A stretch of DNA of 64,000 bases from Sycobia sp. Sy_11 (Eukaryota > Arthropoda > Insecta > Hymenoptera > Epichrysomallidae): contig JACCIC010000348.1 of NCBI GenBank assembly GCA_018907035.1, positions 124,001-188,000 on the forward strand, in the 5' to 3' direction. Position numbers and translations under genes: made by a program. Numbering within the stretch: position 1 is the first letter of the stretch; each line of letters opens with the position of its first letter. Below are positions 24,501 through 33,413 of this stretch, in pieces. Under the pieces are notes generated by a model. That model worked only from the letters and a program-made list of their open reading frames with translations, was not told where the DNA came from and searched no databases.

Positions 24501-24777
24501 GCACACAGACACAGTGGGTCGTACTGACTGCCTTGAGAAGTGTGCCGGTGTAATCATTGTTCAGTATTACAACGCATGCCCACGGCATTTCTTTATTGGA
24601 GGATCCAACAAATATCTGATTGGAGTATCTCCCCATACCAACAATAGCATTTGTGTGTTGATAAGGTTCCTGTGCTAAGATTATGGCTGCTTTAACCTCA
24701 TGTGCTCTAGTCATTAGTTCATCAGTAGCTAATCTACTTCGTCCAATGTTGGATTGTAGTATAATGGTTTTATCCAT
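21572..24777 (-). pseudogene. T2 ORF2, one nonsense and one frameshift mutation
   Basis: The frame is open from 24777 to 23095. There Ser561 (TCA) has become TAA, just after the KKGRGTEDAI motif of the reverse transcriptase. It reopens to 22045, where one T of a TTT run near 22053 is missing, then continues to 21572. Endonuclease residues and the YADD box are unchanged. The nonsense change is a plain substitution, so this copy is probably truly inactive, unlike T4 to T6. Confidence 0.93.
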
Positions 24778-26044
24778 AGTCCGTGTTATTAATTAATCGT
24801 TCTAGAGCTGCTTTGTATAATGGACAGCTATTATCCATTGTATGCTTACATGGCTTCTTGGCCTTTAAGCATGGGATGCAGCTACGTTCTTTGCTCTTAC
24901 AGTTCGCAATAACGTGATCCTCTGAACCACATTTACCGCATACTTCTTTTTCATATTTACAGTATTTGGACACATGACCGTACATTTGGCACTTGTAACA
25001 TCGACTCACCGCTTGGAAGTCTGCAACTTTGCAGCTTTGCCAGCCTATAAACAGGCGCTGTCCCACTAGGACATTTCTTACGGCAGCTGGGGCTATGCAG
25101 ACAACGTGCACGTTATTTTTGTCCCTCTTGCCTGTTTTAAATAAGACTTTAAGTTCTTTAACGGCGGAATCGTCGATGTTAAGGAATGACGATCTATTTT
25201 GCTCTTTAATTAAGTTTACTAGGTCGTCCTCTTTGATGTTTGTAGGTACATCATATATTATTATTCTTGGCAGTCTCTTTCTAAGTGTCAAGGATTCAAG
25301 GTTATTTTCCTTGAGCTTCGGATGACTTTGTAGTAAAGCCAGGTCAGACTCATTTTCTGTTTCAATTATTACAAATCCAGACTTAGTTTTTCTAAGATTC
25401 TTTATCTTCAATTTTTCTTTGGCTGGATTTATAGCCGACTTAATTTTCTTTTCGATAGTGTCTGCATCATCTTTATCATTTTTAGATTTAATTGCGATTG
25501 AGTGCCTTTTTATCGGCACTCGATCCTTATTTAGAGATGCAGTTTTAATCGGCGGAATTGTCTGCCTAGCAACCTCGCTGTATAGTACTGGACTTTTTGG
25601 TTTTCTTTCAGCGACACTTAGTCTGCCTTTCATTATTCCATTTTCCAAGGCCAGTTTGCTGATAACACTTTGCGCTTTTATAAGCATGTCTTTTACGACA
25701 TCCTCAACGCTTTTTGTGAACTTATTAGATTGCCTTAACTTTTGAAGATTTTCCAATAAGTCTTCAGCAAGTTGATCGAATTCTTCTATAGCCTTATGTT
25801 CGTAAGTAAGGTCTATCTCCATAGGAGTGACCCTTTTTCGTTTCCTAGCAGTTACATTAGGCTTATTTTCGGTATCCAAATTCTGCTGTATTCTTTTCAG
25901 AACGACAGCTGCCTCCATTGCGCTATTGTGGTTCCCCCCAGAATCCTCGGAACCAGAGCCGACCACCGGGGCTTGCACCCGATCGGAATCGACTGGAGAA
26001 TTACAATCTCCCTGGGGTAGCGTATGTTTTTCATTAGCGCTCAT
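24770..26044 (-). CDS. T2 ORF1, diverged Gag-like subtype, 424 aa, intact
   Basis: Start taken at the ATG of MSANEKHTLPQ; an in-frame extension to 26113 would need a TTG start and is not conserved in the other units. Zinc knuckles (CYKCQMYGHVSKYC, CGKCGSEDHVIANC and the third CX2C cluster) and the RRM-like IIIYDVP strand are intact. Changes relative to the T1/T3 type are spread along the protein (E149-P152 region, N293, L298) and mostly conservative, which suggests a functional sister subfamily rather than decay. Confidence 0.92.
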   Translation of the reverse strand: MSANEKHTLPQGDCNSPVDSDRVQAPVVGSGSEDSGGNHNSAMEAAVVLKRIQQNLDTENKPNVTARKRKRVTPMEIDLTYEHKAIEEFDQLAEDLLENLQKLRQSNKFTKSVEDVVKDMLIKAQSVISKLALENGIMKGRLSVAERKPKSPVLYSEVARQTIPPIKTASLNKDRVPIKRHSIAIKSKNDKDDADTIEKKIKSAINPAKEKLKIKNLRKTKSGFVIIETENESDLALLQSHPKLKENNLESLTLRKRLPRIIIYDVPTNIKEDDLVNLIKEQNRSSFLNIDDSAVKELKVLFKTGKRDKNNVHVVCIAPAAVRNVLVGQRLFIGWQSCKVADFQAVSRCYKCQMYGHVSKYCKYEKEVCGKCGSEDHVIANCKSKERSCIPCLKAKKPCKHTMDNSCPLYKAALERLINNTDYG

Positions 26045-26170
26045 TATGTAATTTATTTTGTTTTGGTCTGGGATTTGAAAAAACCAACGGAATAATGCAC
26101 AACCCGCAGCCAAACCTTAGGTCTCACGCTTCTTAAGTTTAGATACACAGAGAATGACAGAGGAGAAACC

Positions 26171-26516
26171 CGTGCGCATTGCTTTCCTATTAGCATAATT
26201 TGTCGTACGCATTGCTTTAAGACTCAAAGCCGTGCGCATTGCTTTCAACGCAATGCGGAAAGCGTGCGCATTGCTCTTAAATGAAGTGAAAAGCGTGCGC
26301 ATTGCTTAAGATAAGCACAGTGAAAATAATTTTTATGCGCATTGCTTTTTAAGCGACATACTTTTGAATGTACACTGTTCGTGCGCATTGCTTAATAAGC
26401 GGCAGAAAAGTTACGTGAAGTCACGTGCGCATTACTCACAATAAGCATCGAGAAAATTTCATGCGCATTGCTTTTCATATAAGCACATAAAACAAAACAG
26501 CGTACGCATTACTTTT
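26171..26516 (-). repeat. T2 spaced AAGCAATGCGCA motif cluster
   Basis: Ten motif copies in the same order as in T1. The spacers differ slightly, following the diverged T2 subtype (for example caacgcaatgcgg in place of ccgacgtcatgcgg). Confidence 0.9.
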
Positions 26517-27004
26517 ATTCTGAGCACGGATAGCCTCCCCCACCAGACTCATATGTTAGTAAAAATAAAATGGCTGATATGCTAGTGCAGAGCACCAGCA
26601 CATCAGCATAATACCAGCATACAGACTGTACACCATCCAATGCAATATTCATTCCCAGACCGGTTAGCCAGTCACCCGTTAGCCGTCTGTGCATCGCCAC
26701 GTGCGAGATACACGACGTTTCCAGACCTTACGACTTGGACGTGGGTGTGGCACTTGGCTCCCTCGAGCTCCACGAGCACCGTGGATTGGCTTATGAGGGT
26801 ACACCTTGAAGGCCCGGCCCAAAGGGACAGTGAATGTTGGTTAGTACTACAGATGGTCGTAGTACTGCGGTACCTCGGTCTTTCGACCATATCCGCAGGT
26901 ATACCATCCTCCAGCGCAAACGCAGAGCCAAGGAGACCGACTCGGAAAAACCCCGCTCGAGATAGATTTTAGATCTCAGAGCGAGTTGGCTCTCCCTATA
27001 GGGA

Positions 27005-27106
27005 GGTGACTCATTTAGCCGTACATCCCATGTCCACTCAAGACTTTGAGTGAAGATGCGATGCACGTTGCCCAGCGGGGACCTCGTGGAGGTAGAGTCA
27101 CCGGCC
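27005..27106 (-). ncRNA. T2 candidate HDV-like ribozyme
   Basis: Sequence identical to the T8 candidate although the neighbouring ORF1 is of the diverged subtype. Confidence 0.5.
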
Positions 27107-27125
27107 AGATCTTATGCTCGAGCCC

Positions 27126-27486
27126 GTTTTAATTTTAATTTAATTGTCATATTCGTCATATCACTCAATTCTTAAGTTTCATCGTTGTTACTTATTTATA
27201 CTAAAAACTTCAGATTCGAATCTTAAGAGAGAGCTCGTCTTTAGTTAATATGTCAAAGTTGTCAAGGTGTAAATGGGACAACACAAAAGGTATATAGGAC
27301 GACACAAATAATTTATTGTTTGTGACAAAACATCGTTATAATATATATAAACATATAGACATAAAACATTTAAGAAGACACTCAGTTTTAAAATACACGG
27401 ACATTATTTATTTGATGTACCGAGGTATCAGTCAGTCGCGAGGATTTATGATTATAGTCGTCGGTCTAGAAACGACTCTGTTTCAT
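27126..27486 (-). other. T3 3' UTR and A-rich tail
   Basis: About 360 nt; carries the gtaaatggg and tail-C variants shared with T8 and T9. No gene. Confidence 0.75.
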
Positions 27487-30400
27487 TTACTGTCTGTTTG
27501 ACGACTCTTGTCCGAAGCATTTGGATCTGATAATATTCTTACACGTGAAGTCAAATATTTTAAATATGTCAGGGTGATTTACTAAGTCATTTTCACACAC
27601 AGGCCAAGAACCTTTCTTTGTAATTAAGTGTTCTTTGATTTCTGTTCTTTCTGTGTCGTATAATGGACACTCGAAGAGAACATGGCCCGGAGTCTCAATC
27701 TGCCCGCAGAAACATTTATCTGTGTCAGACAGATTTCTTTTGTGAAGTGAGTAATTAAAATCACCATGTCCACTTAAAAATTGCACGTTATAATAATTTA
27801 GATTTATCCAAGAGTACGTCATCCTCTGCCGTACATCAGGAAAGTACTTTTTAGTTACTTCACCGACGTCCGAGGCTGTCCATTTATCTTGCCACTTTTT
27901 GTATAAGACATCATTTATACTGGCCACTGCGATCTCTTTGTCGCAGTTTTCATCATAAGTTATGTCGTTTATTTGGAAGGACTCGCCTTTATTTAATCGG
28001 CGTTTAAACAGTTTTTCCATCACCACAAGTTCTAATGGTAATTTGCCGCAAATTACCTGTAGTGCCTTTGTAGAGCACGTGTTGTAAGCCCTGCTAGTTC
28101 TTAGCAGGGGAAATCTTTGAACTTTTTCTAACTCGTGGTGATGTTTCTGTGTATCGATCAAATCTCCCCAGGCAGATACTCCATACATAATTGTTGGTAT
28201 GAACACACCATCATAAAGAGTGTCGAGTGTCAAGTGATTCAGACCCCAGGTACTCTGTGCAATCATTCGTATACGGTTATAGAACGCTCGTATCTTATTG
28301 TTTACTGTACGAAAGTGCACATTAATACTGAATCCTTGACTGATGGTTATTCCCAAATATGTTACTTTTTCGGAGTATTTAATGCCTTTATTTAGTATTT
28401 TTATACAGGGAGGTCTAATCCCTCCTTTGCCAGTATGTCTTATTGAGCCAGAGATGGACCCTTTCGAAATCAGTTTCTTCATTGTTAAATCTTTATATGA
28501 GACAGCTTTCTTACCGCAGTCAAGTCGACTGCCTTTATCTTTAAGTAAGATAAGCTCTGTTTTGGATTTCGAAAGTTCAAGATTTTGTTCTTGACACCAT
28601 TTGACAATGATGTCAGTGTACTTTTGCGCCTCAGATTCAACTTCTCTTCTGGAGTCTCCTCCGACTACCAGAATTAAGTCGTCAGCGTATGCCACTACTT
28701 TCCCTCCGCTATGCGTAAGACGCATTAATAGCGAGTCCATACATATGTTCCAGAAGTCCGGTCCTAATATTGAACCTTGCGGACATCCTTTATTTAGGTT
28801 CTTACGAACTACTTGAAAGTTGTCGGTTACAGATACTTTTCTATTTGAAAGGTAAGACTCTATCAGTCTATAGATGTTTGTGGGGCAGTCTCTCTTTCGG
28901 AGCTCCTCTAAGATTTTCGACCACTGGAGATTATCAAATGCTCCAGTGATATCAAATAGAATGCCATATATTAATTTCTTTTCATAGTTGTCTATCAGAG
29001 TTTTGAGCTCTGATATGGCATCTTCAGTACCCCTACCTTTTTTAAAGCCAAATTGTCTATCAGAGGCGTACTCTCCATGTGAAATACAATTCGACAATCT
29101 ATAACCAATCAGTCTTTCAAGAACCTTGCTGAGAATAGGAAGAAGACATATAGGTCTGTATGACTTCACCAGGGAAGGATCCTTTCCACTGGATTTAAGG
29201 AGTGTCCTCACCTCACCTACTTTCCAGGAGTCCGGAAACGAGCCATACTGTAATGTCGAATTAAATAACTTTAACAAAACCAATAGATATTTCGACTTTA
29301 TCACACTTTTTACCATTTCAACTTCCACATAGTCTAGACCCGGGGCTTTGCCATTTTTCATTTTCTTTATAGATGTTATTATTTCTATCATAGACCATGC
29401 AGAGACATCATTGGAAGTGGATGTATACAGTATGTTCGATGTCGTTTGGGGTGAATTTTCATTACCAAACAGACCATCGAGTAGTGCTCGAGCCGTAGAC
29501 TCCCAGTCAGTGGTAAAATTGCCAGCACTATCATTTAATGAATTTATAATTTGTTTCGGGAGAATCTTCTCCTTCGAAATCTTATATACAAACCCATAAG
29601 CATTCCTCCTGCTATTTAACTCAACAAAGTTTCTCCAGCTTTCCGATCGGATTTTATTTATGTTTCTTGTGTACTTCTTTCTTTCAAGTAGATATCTACG
29701 TCTTTTAATATCTCTGCGGAGTAGATCAGGCTCCGCTTGATATATCTTACGTAGTTTGTACACATTTTTCTTATAGCCAGAGAGTTCGTTAGTCCACCAA
29801 GGGACCGACTTCTGGAACATCTTCTTTTTAGGGATTGTTTTATTAGCAGCTCTTGTAATCTCGTCAACTATATCGTTTGCGTAATTGTTGACATCAGCAC
29901 AGTTTCGAATCGGTCTTTCGTATAGAGACACAGACGATTGATCTAATAACTGAATAAATTTTTCCCAGTTTGCATATTTGATGTTATACCTAGGCCGTTT
30001 AAGTCTAGGTAGCTGGGCAGAGCTTCCCAATTCAATTGCTATAACTTCATGGTCGCTACTTATCCAGTTATCAGTGACCGACCAGTTGGAGACACTCGCA
30101 AGACCTTGTATATCACACATTGTAATATCGATGTCCCTTTCACCTTTCTTATAGGTACATCTCTCATGTAATTTATTAATGCATATTAGATCGTGTGAAA
30201 ATACAAAGTCCTCAACTTGTAGTCCTCTTTCGTCGCTAATCATCACTCTGGAGCTCCATGTAGGAGAGGTAGCATTAACATCTGACGCTATAATAATGTG
30301 CTTTCCTCTCGTGACGTCTAGGACTTTTCCAAGTTGGTTCAGATATATGTCTATGTCATGCGAATACTGACAATAGAGAGATACAACATAAAAATCACCG

Positions 30401-30693
30401 CCAGGACCTGAGATATGCACACAGACACAATGGGTCGTGCTGACTGCCTTGAGAAGTGTGCCGGTGTAATCATTGTTCAGTATTACAACGCATGCCCACG
30501 GCATTTCTTTATTGGAGGATCCAACAAATATCTGATTGGAGTATCTCCCCATACCAACAATAGCATTTGTATGTTGATAAGGTTCCTGTGCTAAGATTAT
30601 GGCTGCTTTAACCTCATGTGCTCTAGTCATTAATTCATCAGTAGCTAATCTACTTCGTCCAATATTAGATTGCAGTATAATGGTTTTATCCAT
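27487..30693 (-). CDS. T3 ORF2: endonuclease/reverse transcriptase, 1068 aa, intact
   Basis: Reference copy. It nicks the target DNA and reverse-transcribes the element RNA from the nick. Residues 1-223 form the apurinic-type endonuclease, with catalytic-site candidates N10, E37 (QEPYQ), D138 and N140 (SDVNA), D190, D214 and H215 (SSDH). The reverse transcriptase spans about 440-850: NGKAPGLDYVEVEM (447-460), SYRPICLLPI (511-520), FDITGAFD with D581, KGCPQG (635-640), YADD with D671 and D672. A thumb region and the LSGHGDFN motif (973-980) follow. A C-terminal CxCx7Hx4C finger lies at C994, C996, H1004, C1009. Length and domain order fit R1-clade ORF2. The start ATG lies inside ORF1's last codons (ATGGATAA). 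Confidence 0.97.
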   Translation of the reverse strand: MDKTIILQSNIGRSRLATDELMTRAHEVKAAIILAQEPYQHTNAIVGMGRYSNQIFVGSSNKEMPWACVVILNNDYTGTLLKAVSTTHCVCVHISGPGGDFYVVSLYCQYSHDIDIYLNQLGKVLDVTRGKHIIIASDVNATSPTWSSRVMISDERGLQVEDFVFSHDLICINKLHERCTYKKGERDIDITMCDIQGLASVSNWSVTDNWISSDHEVIAIELGSSAQLPRLKRPRYNIKYANWEKFIQLLDQSSVSLYERPIRNCADVNNYANDIVDEITRAANKTIPKKKMFQKSVPWWTNELSGYKKNVYKLRKIYQAEPDLLRRDIKRRRYLLERKKYTRNINKIRSESWRNFVELNSRRNAYGFVYKISKEKILPKQIINSLNDSAGNFTTDWESTARALLDGLFGNENSPQTTSNILYTSTSNDVSAWSMIEIITSIKKMKNGKAPGLDYVEVEMVKSVIKSKYLLVLLKLFNSTLQYGSFPDSWKVGEVRTLLKSSGKDPSLVKSYRPICLLPILSKVLERLIGYRLSNCISHGEYASDRQFGFKKGRGTEDAISELKTLIDNYEKKLIYGILFDITGAFDNLQWSKILEELRKRDCPTNIYRLIESYLSNRKVSVTDNFQVVRKNLNKGCPQGSILGPDFWNICMDSLLMRLTHSGGKVVAYADDLILVVGGDSRREVESEAQKYTDIIVKWCQEQNLELSKSKTELILLKDKGSRLDCGKKAVSYKDLTMKKLISKGSISGSIRHTGKGGIRPPCIKILNKGIKYSEKVTYLGITISQGFSINVHFRTVNNKIRAFYNRIRMIAQSTWGLNHLTLDTLYDGVFIPTIMYGVSAWGDLIDTQKHHHELEKVQRFPLLRTSRAYNTCSTKALQVICGKLPLELVVMEKLFKRRLNKGESFQINDITYDENCDKEIAVASINDVLYKKWQDKWTASDVGEVTKKYFPDVRQRMTYSWINLNYYNVQFLSGHGDFNYSLHKRNLSDTDKCFCGQIETPGHVLFECPLYDTERTEIKEHLITKKGSWPVCENDLVNHPDIFKIFDFTCKNIIRSKCFGQESSNRQ
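30686..30693 (-). promoter_or_regulatory. ORF1/ORF2 overlap ATGGATAA (translational coupling site)
   Basis: The minus strand reads TATGGATAA: ORF1 ends TAT GGA TAA, and ORF2 starts ATG GAT AAA in the -1 frame relative to ORF1. The same 8-nt overlap is present in T1-T4, T8 and T9. In Bombyx SART1, a related R1-clade element, ORF2 is made by coupled termination and reinitiation at an overlapping stop/start, so the same mechanism is plausible here. Confidence 0.8.
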
Positions 30694-31960
30694 AGTCCGT
30701 GTTGTTTATCAAGCGTTCTAGAGCTGCTTTGTATAATGGACAGCTATTATCCATTGTATGCTTACATGGCTTCTTGGCCTTTAAGCATGGGATGCAGCTA
30801 CGTTCTTTGCTCTTACAATTGGCTATAACGTGTTCCTCAGAGCCACATTTACCACAAACTTCTTTTTCATGTTTGCAGTATTTGGACACGTGACCATACA
30901 TTTGGCACTTATAGCACCGACTTACCGCTTGAAAATCTGCAACTTTGCAGCTTTGCCAGCCTATGAAAAGACGCTGGCCTACAAGAATATTTCTTATGGC
31001 AGCTGGGGCAATACAGACAACGTGCACGTTGCTCTTGTCCCGTTTGCCTGTTTTGAATAAAACTTTAAACTCTTTTTCTGCGGAATCGTCGATGCTAAGA
31101 AACGACGAATTATTTTGCTCTTTTATAATATTAATTAATTCATCTTGTTTGATGTTTGTTGGAACATCATATATAATTATTCTAGGCAACCTCTTTCTAA
31201 GCGCAGAAGATTCGAGGTTATTTTCTTTAAGCTTCGGATGGCTTTGCAGTTTGGCTAGGTCTGACTCACTTTCAGTCTCAATTACAACGAACCCAGATTT
31301 TGTCTTCCTTAGACCTTTAATCTTTAAATTTTCTTTTGCTGGGTTTATGGCCGATTTGATCTTCTTTTCGATGACGTCTGCGTCATCTTTTCCATTTTTG
31401 GATTTAATAGCTATTGAGTACCGTTTGATTGGTACTCGATCCTTATTTATTGCTGCAGTCTTAATCGGCGGTATGGTCTGCCTAGCAACCTCGCTATACA
31501 GTGCTGGGCTTTCCTTTTTGGTTTCAGTAGCACTTAATCTGCCTTTCATAATGCCATTTTCCAAGGCTAATTTACTTATTACGCCTTGCGCTTTTATGAG
31601 CATGTCTTTGACGACATCATCAACGCTCTTAGTAAATTTGTTTGATTGCCTTAACTTTTGAAGATTTTCTAGTAAATCTTCGGCAAGAGCATTAAATTCG
31701 TCTATTGCTTTGTGTTCGTAGGTTAGGTCTATCTCCAGAGGAGTGACCCTTTTACGCTTTCTTGCTGTCACAAAAGGCTTGTTCTCCGTGTCCATATTCT
31801 GCTGTATTCTTTTCAGAACGACAGCTGCTTCCTTTGCGCTATTGTGGTTCCCCCCAGAATCCTCGGAACCAGAGCCGACCACCGGGGCTTGCACCCGATC
31901 GGAATCGACTGGAGAATTACAATCTCCCTGGGGTAGCGTTTGTTTTTCATTAGCGCTCAT
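30686..31960 (-). CDS. T3 ORF1: Gag-like nucleic-acid-binding protein, 424 aa, intact
   Basis: Reference copy. Expected to coat element RNA and carry it to the nucleus and target. A basic ARKRKRVTP segment (66-74) could be a nuclear signal. A heptad-like helical region covers about 85-145. An RRM-like domain (IIIYDVPTNI at 261-270, to about 345) precedes the zinc knuckles: CYKCQMYGHVSKYC (349-362) and CGKCGSEEHVIANC (369-382), both CX2CX4HX4C, then a third, non-canonical cluster C389-C392-H401-C407. The start ATG is followed by SANEKQTLPQGD and is conserved in nearly all units. The TAA stop overlaps the ORF2 ATG by 8 nt. Confidence 0.96.
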   Translation of the reverse strand: MSANEKQTLPQGDCNSPVDSDRVQAPVVGSGSEDSGGNHNSAKEAAVVLKRIQQNMDTENKPFVTARKRKRVTPLEIDLTYEHKAIDEFNALAEDLLENLQKLRQSNKFTKSVDDVVKDMLIKAQGVISKLALENGIMKGRLSATETKKESPALYSEVARQTIPPIKTAAINKDRVPIKRYSIAIKSKNGKDDADVIEKKIKSAINPAKENLKIKGLRKTKSGFVVIETESESDLAKLQSHPKLKENNLESSALRKRLPRIIIYDVPTNIKQDELINIIKEQNNSSFLSIDDSAEKEFKVLFKTGKRDKSNVHVVCIAPAAIRNILVGQRLFIGWQSCKVADFQAVSRCYKCQMYGHVSKYCKHEKEVCGKCGSEEHVIANCKSKERSCIPCLKAKKPCKHTMDNSCPLYKAALERLINNTDYG

Positions 31961-32086
31961 TTTTTACTTTATTTGTTTTGGTCTGGGATTTTGAAAAATT
32001 AACAGATTAATGCACAATCCGCAGCCGACCCTTAGATCTTACGCTTCTTAAGTTTATAATACACAGAGAATGACGGAGGAGAAACC

Positions 32087-32437
32087 CGTACGCATTGCTT
32101 TTCTATTAGCATAATTTGTCGTACGCATTGCTTTAAGGCTCAAAGCCGTGCGCATTGCTTTCCGACATCATGCGGAAAGTGTGCGCATTGCTTTTTGAAA
32201 ATAAAAGCGTGCGCATTGCTTAAGATTAGCACAGTGAAAATCCAAATTCTTTATGCGCATTGCTTTTAAGCGAGATATACTTGTTATTGTGCACTAAGCG
32301 TGCGCATTGCTTAATAAATGGCAGAAGAAAATTACGTGAAGTCACGTGCGCATTACTCACAATAAGCATCAAGAAAATTTTCATGCGCATTGCTTTTCAT
32401 ATAAGCACATAAAACAAAACAGCGCACGCATTACTTT
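32087..32437 (-). repeat. T3 spaced AAGCAATGCGCA motif cluster
   Basis: Ten motif copies with T1-type spacers. Confidence 0.9.
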
Positions 32438-32929
32438 TATTCTGAGCACGGATAGCCTCCCCCACCAGACTCATATGTTAGTAAAAAATAAAATAGCTGA
32501 TATGCTAGTGCAGAGCACCAGCACATCAGCATAATACCAGCATACAGACTGTACACCATCCAATGCAATAATTCATTCCCAGACCGGTTAGCCAGTCACC
32601 CGTTAGCCGTCTGTGCATCGCCACGTGCGAGATACACGACGTTTCCAGACCTTACGACTTGGACGTGGGTGTGGCACTTGGCTCCCTCGAGCTCCACGAG
32701 CACCGTGGATTGGCTTATGAGGGTACACCTTAAAGGCCCGGCCCAAAGGGACAGTGAATGTTGGTTAGTACTACAGATGGTCGTAGTACTGCGGTACCTC
32801 GGTCTTTCGACCATATCCGCAGGTATACCCTCCTCCAGCGCTAAACACAGAGCCAAGGAGACCGACTCGGAAAAACCCCGCTCGAGATAGATTTTAGATC
32901 TCAGAGCGAGTTGGCTCTCCCTATAGGGA

Positions 32930-33031
32930 GGTGACTCATTTAGCCGTACATCCCATGTCCACTCAAGACTTTGAGTGAAGATGCGATGCACGTTGCCCAG
33001 CGGGGACCTCGTGGAGGTAGAGTCACCGGCC
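32930..33031 (-). ncRNA. T3 candidate HDV-like ribozyme
   Basis: Same 102-nt sequence and pairing as T8. Confidence 0.5.
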
Positions 33032-33413
33032 AGATCTTATGCTCGAGCCCATTTTAATTTTAATTTAATTGTCAAATTCGTCGTCATATCACTCAATTCT
33101 TAAGTTTCATCGTTGTTACTTATTTATACTAAAACTTCAGATTCGAATCTTAAGAGAGAGCTCGTCTTTAGTTAATATGTCAAAGTTGTCAAGGTGTAAA
33201 TAGGACAACACAAAAGGTATATAGGACGACACAAATAATTTATTGTTTGTGACAAAACATCGTTATAATATATATAAACATATAGACATAAAACATTTAA
33301 GAAGACACTCAGTTTTAAAATACACGGACATTATTTATTTGATGTACCGAGGTATCAGTCAGTCGCGAGGATTTATGATTACAGTCGTCGGTCTAGAAAC
33401 GACTCTGTTTCAT

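Larger units (their letters stand above)
21208..27125 (-). mobile_element. array copy T2, full length, ORF2 broken
   Basis: 5918 bp. Its ORF1 belongs to a diverged subfamily (for example EKHTLPQ, NLDTENKPN, ERKPKSPVL), also seen in the 5' half of T5's ORF1. Its ORF2 3' end shares the variants QLITKK, DIFTIF and KRKLSD with T5 only. T2 and T5 are therefore sisters although three units apart. Confidence 0.95.
26045..27125 (-). other. T2 5' UTR
   Basis: As in T1, but carries the accatcc / aacgcag variant (about 26902-26925), shared with T7 and T8. Confidence 0.8.
27126..33050 (-). mobile_element. array copy T3, full length with both ORFs intact
   Basis: 5925 bp. One of two units in the window with no break in either ORF, so it is a candidate for an active element. 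Its 3' half shares variants with T8 and T9 (LIDNYEKK, SIKKMK, DLVNHPDIFKIF, YKKWQ, gtaaatggg in the 3' UTR, C rather than T at the last base of the tail). Confidence 0.96.
31961..33050 (-). other. T3 5' UTR
   Basis: About 1.09 kb, same organisation as in T1. The GGCCC tract reads ggcccggccc. One extra base occurs at gcgctaaacac (about 32841) relative to other units. Confidence 0.8.
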
